Part shown: positions 44,116-51,610 of the stretch, in pieces
Layout of the letters: every line of letters starts with the position of its first letter
How positions within the stretch are numbered: position 1 is the stretch's first letter
Source: Blastocatellia bacterium
Lineage (GTDB): Bacteria; Acidobacteriota; Blastocatellia; Chloracidobacteriales; JADJPF01
Assembly (NCBI GenBank): GCA_025057015.1
Contig: JANWYG010000010.1
Coordinates: forward strand, 404,506 to 468,505
Length of the DNA stretch: 64,000 nt
Reading direction: 5' to 3'
Notes under the pieces: generated by a model
What the model saw: the letters and a program-made list of their open reading frames with translations, nothing else
Databases searched by the model: none
What the model was told of the DNA's origin: nothing
Program-made: the position numbers and the translations under genes

Positions 44116-45191
44116 TGAAGAAACTGAGCTACTACTGGAGGGCTCTGCCATTAGGTTTACGAGTAGTGGCCTTGGTCTATTTAACGTCTATAAGCCTTGT
44201 CGGAGGGTTTTTACTGCTGCGTGGTGGCCGCCAGGATGTTTCCTCGGAGGCTGTGTCAGTATCTGCAACAGCTGACGTCTTACCTGCTGTCGCGGATGCC
44301 TTGCCAAAGGAGATAGTCGTAGACTCAGTAGACAAAGCAATACTTGCTGAGGTGCTTTCTGCAGATACTTCTACGACTGTAGTGTCTAATTCGGCAGTAG
44401 GTACTGAAGAGATGTTTCGAGTAGCTAACAACTGGCTTCAGCCCCAGGTGACGAGGATAGGTTTTCGTATAGCCGAGCTACGTAAGTCTCTTGAGAAAGA
44501 TAAATTGACTTTACAGACTGATAAACCACAGATAGAGCCGTTGCAGCGAGAGATAGCCGTTTTAGAAGAAGAGTTACACAAGGCTAGAGCTGCTATGGAC
44601 TTACCAGTACTTCATAATAGCAGCTTTAACGAAGAGGTAGAGCAGCGATATTACCATTACAAGGCTCGTCTTGATAAAGCACGCAAGCAGCTTAGGGCGT
44701 TAACTCGCAGTGTCGAGGGACTTGACAAGAGGATAGCCCATAGGGAGACCCTGATAAAACAGTTGCAGGTAGAAGCTGCAGAGCTACGCAACAGACTTGA
44801 TCGAGTGCGCAATAGAGATCTGAAGCTTTTGCCTATTATCTATGCCTATGCAACTTCTGGCGTACAAGTGCTACCACTGGTCAGTTATGCTGGGCGTGCC
44901 AATTGGGATTTGAGCTTTGTCGAAGATATTTCTATAGCCTTCGAACGGCAATTTAATAAAAAGATGCCGATCAGTGCTTATGGCCAAAGTGAGACCCATA
45001 CGCGCATGGGATGGGATCACGCTAATTCGGCTGATGTACCAGTACATCCTGACTCTGAAGAAGGTCAATGGCTGTTTTACTATCTAACCAGTAATGACAT
45101 ACCGTTTATGGCCTTTCGCCATGCCGTACCTGGTATTTCGACAGGACCGCATTTTCATATAGGTCATCCTAGTCAACGACTCAGACGATAG
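44115..45191 (+). CDS. Membrane-anchored coiled-coil protein with M15-like peptidase domain
   Basis: I choose ATG 44115 (TGATG overlap with the exonuclease; GAGGAG just upstream). It has one TM (VALVYLTSISLVGGFLLL), a long coiled coil (about 110-235, heptad Leu/Glu) and a C-terminal domain with GWDHANSADV and GPHFHIGHPS. His and Asp of the first and the HxH of the second fit the zinc site of the M15/MepA-type D-Ala-D-Ala peptidases. That suggests wall cleavage in the periplasm, with the coiled coil acting as spacer, as for EnvC-like proteins. The assignment rests on motifs. Confidence 0.72.
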   Translation: MKKLSYYWRALPLGLRVVALVYLTSISLVGGFLLLRGGRQDVSSEAVSVSATADVLPAVADALPKEIVVDSVDKAILAEVLSADTSTTVVSNSAVGTEEMFRVANNWLQPQVTRIGFRIAELRKSLEKDKLTLQTDKPQIEPLQREIAVLEEELHKARAAMDLPVLHNSSFNEEVEQRYYHYKARLDKARKQLRALTRSVEGLDKRIAHRETLIKQLQVEAAELRNRLDRVRNRDLKLLPIIYAYATSGVQVLPLVSYAGRANWDLSFVEDISIAFERQFNKKMPISAYGQSETHTRMGWDHANSADVPVHPDSEEGQWLFYYLTSNDIPFMAFRHAVPGISTGPHFHIGHPSQRLRR

Positions 45192-45200
45192 GAGTTTTCG

Positions 45201-47705
45201 ATGTCTGTTCACCACGAGCAACTTAAGCAGCTTTATCATGGATTTGATAAGGAGTCTTTAAAGACGAGTTTTCTAGACCATCTCGAGTTTTCCCTAGGTC
45301 GGGATACATATACTTCTACGCCTCTTACTGCCTTCCAAAGCCTTGTCTTGACCATTCGGGACAGGTTGATAGAAAAGTGGCTGAAGACGCAGCAGACATA
45401 CTATGACCTAGATGTCAAGCGAGTTTATTACCTGTCTATGGAGTTTCTCATGGGCAGGTCGCTAGGTAACAGCTTGATCAACATGGGGTTGCTTGCGGAT
45501 TTCGAGGAAGCCATGCGTGAGCTAGGCTATGACTTGGATGAGCTGCGTCAGGTAGAGATGGACGCAGGGCTTGGTAATGGTGGCTTGGGGCGACTTGCCG
45601 CATGCTTTCTCGACTCTATGGCGACGCTTGAAATACCTTGCTATGGCTATGGCATACGCTACGAATATGGCATTTTTAGGCAGAAGATAGTAGACGGTTG
45701 TCAGGTAGAATCGCCTGACAATTGGTTGCGTTACGGCAACCCTTGGGAGATACCTCGCCCAGAGTATCTCTACCCAGTCAACTTCTATGGTAAGGTGTTA
45801 CAGTACAAGTCTTCTTCTGGTAAGTTGGTAAGTGAGTGGATAGACACTGAGCAAGTGATGGCGATGGCATATGACATTCCTATTCCGGGATATCATAACA
45901 ATACGGTCAACACTTTGCGTTTGTGGTCTGCTCTTGCCACGCGAGAGTTCGACATGAAGTATTTCAATGATGGCGACTACATGCGCGCCCTACGCGAAAA
46001 GAACGAGTCTGAGATCATATCTAAGGTGCTCTATCCAAACGATAATAACTATTCTGGTAAAGAGCTTCGGCTAAAACAGGAATATTTCTTTGTAAGTGCT
46101 TCGTTGCAAGACATAATTCGCAGGTACAAGAAGAACCACAATACCTTCGATGAATTTCCGGAAAAGAATGCTATACAGTTGAATGATACGCATCCGGCAC
46201 TGGCTATAGCCGAGATGATGAGGCTGCTTGTAGATGTCGAGGGCGTGGACTGGGATAAGGCTTGGGACATTACGCAGAAGACGTTTGCTTATACTAACCA
46301 TACGGTGATGCCTGAAGCGCTAGAGAAATGGCCGGTTTCTATGCTAGAGTCTATCTTGCCGCGCCATTTGCAGATAATCTATGAGATTAACTATCGCTTT
46401 TTGGAATCCGTACGGCTTAGGTATCCTGACGACGTAGCTAAGTGGAAGCGCATGTCTTTAATAGAAGAAGGGCCGCAGAAATCTGTTCGTATGGCATATC
46501 TTGCCATAGTCGGTAGCCATAGTGTTAACGGTGTAGCAGCGCTGCATACGGAGATACTCAAGCGGGATTTGTTTCATGATTTCTATGATTTCTATCCCGA
46601 GAGGTTTAACAACAAGACGAACGGAGTTACGCAGCGCCGTTGGTTGCACAAGTGTAATCCTCGGTTGTCAGCATTGATTAGCGAAGTCATAGGCGAAGGT
46701 TGGATTACTAACCTCTATGAATTGAAGCGGCTTGAGCCTTATGCTGAAGATAGTGCTTTCCGCGCTCAGTGGCGAGCTGTGAAGCTGGCAAATAAAGAGT
46801 CGCTGGCAAAACTTATAGAGCGTGAGACAGGCGTGAAAGTAAGCATCGATTCGATGTTTGACACACAGGTAAAGCGCATACACGAGTACAAGCGCCAACT
46901 GCTAAACGTGCTGCAGGTTATTGCTAGATATAACCGCATCAAAGATAATCCTAACGCTGATTTCGTGCCGCGCACGGTTATCTTTGGCGGCAAAGCTGCA
47001 CCAGGCTACAAGATGGCTAAGCTGATAATTAAGCTGATAAACTCTGTGGCCTATCTTGTGAACAATGATCCAGGAGTACGTAACCTGTTGAAAGTAGTTT
47101 TCTTGGCCGATTATCGAGTTTCTCTCGCTGAAAGGATCATACCTGCTACTGAACTTTCTGAGCAAATCTCTACAGCTGGAACTGAAGCTTCCGGCACAGG
47201 CAATATGAAGCTAGGCCTTAATGGTGCCCTTACCATAGGTACTATGGATGGTGCAAACATAGAGATCTATGAGGAAGTAGGACCTGAGAATATCTTCATC
47301 TTTGGCCTTACGGCCGATGAAGTTCAACAGTTGTCGTCAACTTATGATCCGCGGTTTTATTACTCGTCAAACGCTGAGCTACGTCGTGTGCTGGATATGA
47401 TCCGCGACGGATTTTTCAGCCCTCATCAGCGGGACTTGTTTCATCCTATCTACCATTCCCTTGTAGATGGTGGCGATAGGTATATGTTGCTTGCCGACTT
47501 TCAGTCATACTTGGACTGCCAACAACGGGTGGATGAGACATATGTACAACCTGATAAGTGGGACAGAATGTCTATCCTCAATACTGCTAGACTAGGCAAG
47601 TTCTCAAGTGATAGGACAATAATGCAGTATGCTCAGGAGATATGGAAGGTACAGCCGGTCAAGATAGAAATAAGCAGCAGTAGAGGCAAGAAGAACGGTT
47701 GCTGA
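45201..47705 (+). CDS. glgP: Glycogen phosphorylase
   Basis: 834 residues with the GT35 layout: EMDAGLGNGGLGRLAACFLD in the N-terminal half, FNDGDY, NDTHPALAI and the PLP lysine block ASGTGNMKLGLNGALTIGTM. It releases glucose-1-phosphate from glycogen or maltodextrin. AGGAG lies 7 nt before the ATG. Full length, with no sign of frameshift. The unrelated zinc-ribbon membrane protein begins 1 nt after its stop. Confidence 0.96.
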   Translation: MSVHHEQLKQLYHGFDKESLKTSFLDHLEFSLGRDTYTSTPLTAFQSLVLTIRDRLIEKWLKTQQTYYDLDVKRVYYLSMEFLMGRSLGNSLINMGLLADFEEAMRELGYDLDELRQVEMDAGLGNGGLGRLAACFLDSMATLEIPCYGYGIRYEYGIFRQKIVDGCQVESPDNWLRYGNPWEIPRPEYLYPVNFYGKVLQYKSSSGKLVSEWIDTEQVMAMAYDIPIPGYHNNTVNTLRLWSALATREFDMKYFNDGDYMRALREKNESEIISKVLYPNDNNYSGKELRLKQEYFFVSASLQDIIRRYKKNHNTFDEFPEKNAIQLNDTHPALAIAEMMRLLVDVEGVDWDKAWDITQKTFAYTNHTVMPEALEKWPVSMLESILPRHLQIIYEINYRFLESVRLRYPDDVAKWKRMSLIEEGPQKSVRMAYLAIVGSHSVNGVAALHTEILKRDLFHDFYDFYPERFNNKTNGVTQRRWLHKCNPRLSALISEVIGEGWITNLYELKRLEPYAEDSAFRAQWRAVKLANKESLAKLIERETGVKVSIDSMFDTQVKRIHEYKRQLLNVLQVIARYNRIKDNPNADFVPRTVIFGGKAAPGYKMAKLIIKLINSVAYLVNNDPGVRNLLKVVFLADYRVSLAERIIPATELSEQISTAGTEASGTGNMKLGLNGALTIGTMDGANIEIYEEVGPENIFIFGLTADEVQQLSSTYDPRFYYSSNAELRRVLDMIRDGFFSPHQRDLFHPIYHSLVDGGDRYMLLADFQSYLDCQQRVDETYVQPDKWDRMSILNTARLGKFSSDRTIMQYAQEIWKVQPVKIEISSSRGKKNGC

Positions 47706-47706
47706 T

Positions 47707-48840
47707 ATGCGTGGAATCAAATGTATTAAGTGCGGTAATAGAAAGTTTACCTACTCCAGTGTGGCCAATGGAAAAGTCTGCTCTAAATGTCAACATAGGG
47801 TTGTCTTCGATCCTTTTTCTGGGATACCGCTGTCTGATACGAAGATAGCAAAGGCTATAGAGAAAATCTCGATAAACCATACTCTTTTTTTTACGGAAAA
47901 ACAGTTTTGCTACTACCTAACTAGAAGCCTGGCTCGCTATGAGAAACAGGGTAAACCGAGTTTTCTGGCAGTTGTTTCGTTCATCCTCGGCATTCTCTTT
48001 ATGTTACCTGGCCTTCTAATTACTTTTTTTGTAAGTACTTCTGGTTTACTGCTTGTTGGGGTTGGACTTGTGTTCTTACTTGTGACGACTCTTGTGAATA
48101 TTAGCGAAAAGTATGGACCGAGTCCAACCGTGGACGAACTGGCGAGCCTCGTCAGGAAGTGGCAGGAGGTGAATGGTGAGATACATGGACTCCTGCCTTT
48201 GCGACCGAAAGCTCTGCCTACGCCAGACGGTGAAGTGATGCAGTATAGTTTCGACCGCGTCGTAGTAACGGATAAGGCTTCGATAGCACAGTTTCTCATA
48301 GCTAATAATTTTCATTTTGAGAACAATTGTGCAGTCCTTAGTTTAGACGGTTACCCGAAGGAGATATTTGAACCCGTGATGGAGATGTTGCACCAAAATC
48401 CTGAGCTTAAGGTCTTTGCTTTGCACGATTGTTCAGTCCAAGGTGTTTTACTGTCGAGTCAGCTTAGGAAAGATAAGAAATGGTTTGGCGAGCAACAAGT
48501 ACCAATATACGACTTAGGACTGTTGCCTCGGCAGGTGATGAATCAAAAAGGATTTATGTCGATGAAGTCTGCCGAGATAGCTAAACTTGCAGAGCTCTTG
48601 CCGCAAGAAGTACGTCAGTCATTGCTACCAGAAGAGATCAAGTGGCTCGAGGAAGGTAACTACCTGGAGCTTGAATCACTGGCACCGGTAGAGCTTCTCA
48701 AGGCAGTTTCATCTGGTATAGCCAGGAGTCGCTCTGAAGAAGCTCTAGTTCCTGTGCAAGAAGATGTGTACTATATAGTGCCGTTTGTGTATTCTTCTCC
48801 TACTATTACTTATGATGCCTATCCAGATACTTTCGGTTAA
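47707..48840 (+). CDS. Zinc-ribbon membrane protein with a possible TOPRIM-like domain
   Basis: Zinc-ribbon cysteines are at residues 6, 9, 25 and 28 (CIKC, CSKC). Two TM segments follow at about 85-105 and 110-130. The C-terminal 240 residues include NNCAVLSLDGYPKEIFEPVM and FALHDCSVQGVLLSSQL, a strand-helix-strand arrangement that recalls the TOPRIM fold of Spo11/TopVI A proteins, with HDC where DxD would stand. That is only a resemblance. It is adjacent to glgP and overlaps the convergent synthetase-like gene by 4 nt. I do not recognise the family. Confidence 0.65.
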   Translation: MRGIKCIKCGNRKFTYSSVANGKVCSKCQHRVVFDPFSGIPLSDTKIAKAIEKISINHTLFFTEKQFCYYLTRSLARYEKQGKPSFLAVVSFILGILFMLPGLLITFFVSTSGLLLVGVGLVFLLVTTLVNISEKYGPSPTVDELASLVRKWQEVNGEIHGLLPLRPKALPTPDGEVMQYSFDRVVVTDKASIAQFLIANNFHFENNCAVLSLDGYPKEIFEPVMEMLHQNPELKVFALHDCSVQGVLLSSQLRKDKKWFGEQQVPIYDLGLLPRQVMNQKGFMSMKSAEIAKLAELLPQEVRQSLLPEEIKWLEEGNYLELESLAPVELLKAVSSGIARSRSEEALVPVQEDVYYIVPFVYSSPTITYDAYPDTFG

Positions 48841-50474
48841 AGGTTTGCTCGTAGCCAATATTCTAGACTGGCTATTAACCAAAGTTTGACGCCGTATCTG
48901 GACCAAAGATCACCGCGGTAGTCTAGCCAGGCCTTTATCAACGATGGCTGTAGATAATCGTATATTAGAGCTTTTTTATCAAGGAGAAGATCTCTGGCGG
49001 GTTTATTCCAGTACTTTCTAAATCCCAACTGTACGGGAACCATCATCCCACTTTTGGGGCGATTTAGTATGGCTTCAGGAAGTAAATCAGCTACGGCGGC
49101 CTTGAGAACAGCCTTTTCCCGCGCACCTTGTAGCTTGAATTCAGGCGGTATCTCTAGACTGAGTTCTACCACTCGACGATCAAACAACGGTGAGCGTCCG
49201 GATAGTCCAAGCTCGCTAGTTATGTTATTTACCTTAGTCAGTATGTGATCAGCACCCTTGTATTTAGTGTTGATGAACATCAGTTTGTTGAGATAGCTAG
49301 CCTCTATTTTCAGGTCCTCCTCGAAAAAGTAACTCTCTTGTTTGACTTGTTGATAGATGTCCGGTTTGAGCAGGTGAGGTAGGTCATCCGAACATTTTTG
49401 AAACGAAGTTAGGTAGTCTTCTACTTCAGACCTGTGATTGGCAGAGTAGAGTTGTCTAAGCAGCATCGGCTGATTTTTGGGGCCACCAAAACAGGGATCC
49501 CCACCTTCGCCATTTAGTATCACCTTGCAGGTTTTGGCCGCGTCTTGTCCGAGTATAAGGTTAGGCACTGTGAGCGGATCGCCTATCGGATCGTCTAATA
49601 TGCTCATCGTTTGTGGCAGCAGTTGCCACATCTGCTGTGGTGTAATTTCTATTATCGTGTGTTTGGTTTGGCAGTGCTCAGCCACGAGTGAGGAAAATTT
49701 TAGTTCGTTTGGCGTTTCTGTTCCGAAGTGTATCGAGTAGGTATGAACTGGCTTGTGGTGTAGTAGCTTTGCCAGAGCTGTTACAGCACTTGAGTCTATG
49801 CCTCCCGAGAGATACACGCCTACGTCTTCATCTTGAGGTAGATACTCGCTGATGACTTGTTCAAGTAGTTTGCGCAAGCGCTCTGCATGCCACTGTAGCT
49901 GTCCTTGAGCTGTTACGCGTTCTTCTATTTGCCAATAAATGTGCTCTTTGCCTTGGGGGAATTCGACCAGTGTTCCTGGACGAACTTCACATATTCCTTT
50001 TAGTAGCGTTCTCTTGTCAGGGACGAACGCACAGCATAGATAGTCTCTGAGTGCTACTAGATCAACTGTACGCTTGCTAAGACTACTTGCAACGTTGCGT
50101 AGTCTAGCTCCAGCCGTCTTGTCGCTGTAATATATTGTCCGACTGCCAGAGCTATCACGTACTAGCCAGCCTTGGCGTCTACTTGAGTCGTAGACATAGA
50201 ACGCGAACATACCCTGTAGTTTTAACGGAGTGGCTATAGCGTGTATTTGCCACAGTCGGGCTACAATTTCGGCATCTGTAGCATTGCTGGGGCAGTCGTT
50301 TAGTTCTGCTAACAAGGCTTGTCTATTGCTCAACCAGATGTCGCCTACGAGCAATATCTGATCGATAGATACTGCTTCTCCGTCTGTTATTGTTGGTAGA
50401 GCGTCCTGTAGGATGACCAGCCACTGCGGCGTTTGCTTGGCTGACTCTATCTTGGGTTGTCTAAACCGAAGCAT
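48837..50474 (-). CDS. Asparagine-synthetase-like protein lacking the glutaminase cysteine
   Basis: 545 residues. The synthetase half has the PP-loop SGGIDSSAVTALAK, GEGGDPCFGG and RSPLFDRRVVELS. The N-terminal half still has the Ntn fold pattern but begins MLRFRQPKIE, so Cys2 is missing and glutamine cannot be used in the standard way; it resembles beta-lactam or lasso-peptide cyclase-type members. It starts inside the stop of the radical SAM gene (TAATG), so the two are translationally coupled. The likely reaction is ATP-driven amide or ester formation with free ammonia or another amine. Confidence 0.85.
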   Translation of the reverse strand: MLRFRQPKIESAKQTPQWLVILQDALPTITDGEAVSIDQILLVGDIWLSNRQALLAELNDCPSNATDAEIVARLWQIHAIATPLKLQGMFAFYVYDSSRRQGWLVRDSSGSRTIYYSDKTAGARLRNVASSLSKRTVDLVALRDYLCCAFVPDKRTLLKGICEVRPGTLVEFPQGKEHIYWQIEERVTAQGQLQWHAERLRKLLEQVISEYLPQDEDVGVYLSGGIDSSAVTALAKLLHHKPVHTYSIHFGTETPNELKFSSLVAEHCQTKHTIIEITPQQMWQLLPQTMSILDDPIGDPLTVPNLILGQDAAKTCKVILNGEGGDPCFGGPKNQPMLLRQLYSANHRSEVEDYLTSFQKCSDDLPHLLKPDIYQQVKQESYFFEEDLKIEASYLNKLMFINTKYKGADHILTKVNNITSELGLSGRSPLFDRRVVELSLEIPPEFKLQGAREKAVLKAAVADLLPEAILNRPKSGMMVPVQLGFRKYWNKPARDLLLDKKALIYDYLQPSLIKAWLDYRGDLWSRYGVKLWLIASLEYWLRANL

Positions 50475-51475
50475 TATCTAAGTGACCAGACGGCTAATCT
50501 CAGTTTGCCGGTAAGTGTCTGCATAGATGCTTCTACAGCGCTGTGTTCAAAGCCGCTATGCATCTTGCAGTTTTGGCATCGTCGATCTTGGCGACTTTCC
50601 CAATACGCCCAATCGGTCTGTTTCCAAAACGTATCCCAGTCTTGGAAGTACCCACCACCTTCTATGAGATAGCAAGGGGCTTTCCAACCCTTAGGTGTAT
50701 AGTTCACCGTAGACCATGGCGAACAAGGTAGTTCGAGTAGTCCGGCAGCAAAGTCTAGAAAAGTTGGGGTTGCATTGACTTTGTATTTGTGAGCGAAGCT
50801 ACGTATTGCTTTGAACTTGCTGTGGATTTCGTCTCTAGTAAGGAATATATCTCGGTCTACGCTTTCGTAGTGATAGCCGGGCGAAATAAGTATCCCATTG
50901 GCGTTGAGCTCATCGACTAGTTTGCAGAGCTGCTCTACTTCTTCTACTTTCGTTTCTTTGTATACTGTGGTGTTTATGTAAACGTAGTAGCCCAACTGTT
51001 TGCCTTTGCGTATCATCTCCACGGCTTTGTCAAAGACACCTTTGCGGTTACATATGAAGTCATGTGTTTCGCTCATTCCATCTAAGTGGATCATTAGTAG
51101 CAGCTTATCGCTTGGCGGTATGACGCCGTAGACTTTCTCATCAAGCTTGAGAGCGTTTGTGCAAAGCAGCACATATTTGTCTCTTGCGTGTAGTCCTTCT
51201 ACGAGCTGCTTGAGTTCGGGATAGAGCGTAGGTTCACCTCCACAGATATTGACTATAGGAGCACCGCAATCATCTACGGCTTTAAAGCAGGTCTGCAGCG
51301 GCATACGGTCTTTTAACTTGCCAGTGTAGCGTCCTACAGAACAGCCAAGACAGGCTAAGTTGCACGTGTACAAAGGTTCTAACATCAGCACTGTGGGGTA
51401 TCTTTTTATGCCTGCTTTTTCCATCTTTGCGCGGTGCCTGGCTTGGGCTAAGGTAAATCCTAACGGGAAGCGCAT
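50474..51475 (-). CDS. hpnH: HpnH-like radical SAM protein (adenosylhopane synthase family)
   Basis: Radical SAM motif CNLACLGC, then CGGEPTLYPE, LLCTNAL, IHLDGMSETHDF and PGYHYES, ending in a Cys-rich tail (CQNCKMHSGFEHSAVEA). This sequence pattern is that of HpnH, which joins an adenosyl unit to diploptene for elongated hopanoids. ATG 51475 has AGAGG 5 nt upstream; a GTG at 51481 is less likely. No squalene-hopene cyclase is in the window. It is coupled to the Cys-less asparagine-synthetase-like gene, a pairing I do not know from hopanoid loci. Confidence 0.85.
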   Translation of the reverse strand: MRFPLGFTLAQARHRAKMEKAGIKRYPTVLMLEPLYTCNLACLGCSVGRYTGKLKDRMPLQTCFKAVDDCGAPIVNICGGEPTLYPELKQLVEGLHARDKYVLLCTNALKLDEKVYGVIPPSDKLLLMIHLDGMSETHDFICNRKGVFDKAVEMIRKGKQLGYYVYINTTVYKETKVEEVEQLCKLVDELNANGILISPGYHYESVDRDIFLTRDEIHSKFKAIRSFAHKYKVNATPTFLDFAAGLLELPCSPWSTVNYTPKGWKAPCYLIEGGGYFQDWDTFWKQTDWAYWESRQDRRCQNCKMHSGFEHSAVEASMQTLTGKLRLAVWSLR

Positions 51476-51545
51476 CCTCACCTCTATATTTGAATTTTGA
51501 CTATAGTGGCAAATTTCACGGCCGTTGTGAAGTGTTCTTGGGAGG

Positions 51546-51581
51546 GGAAAAAGGGAGAGAGAAAAAGTAGCCTCTCTCCCT
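51546..51581 (-). terminator. Rho-independent terminator for the wall hydrolase gene
   Basis: AGGGAGAGAG (51552-51561) and CTCTCTCCCT (51572-51581) form a 10-bp stem with a 10-nt loop; on the minus strand it runs into TTTTTCCCC. It lies 30 nt past the stop of the 868-residue gene and in front of hpnH. Confidence 0.8.
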
Positions 51582-51610
51582 AGGAGTTTGACAATTGTAT
51601 TCGGTAAAGC

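Noticed and set aside
47707-48840. Calling this gene a topoisomerase subunit
   Set aside because: The catalytic acidic residues are absent and two TM segments are present; only a fold resemblance is claimed.
48837-51475. Lasso-peptide or RiPP cluster (AsnB-like plus radical SAM)
   Set aside because: The radical SAM protein matches HpnH, and no precursor peptide, leader protease or transporter lies near.
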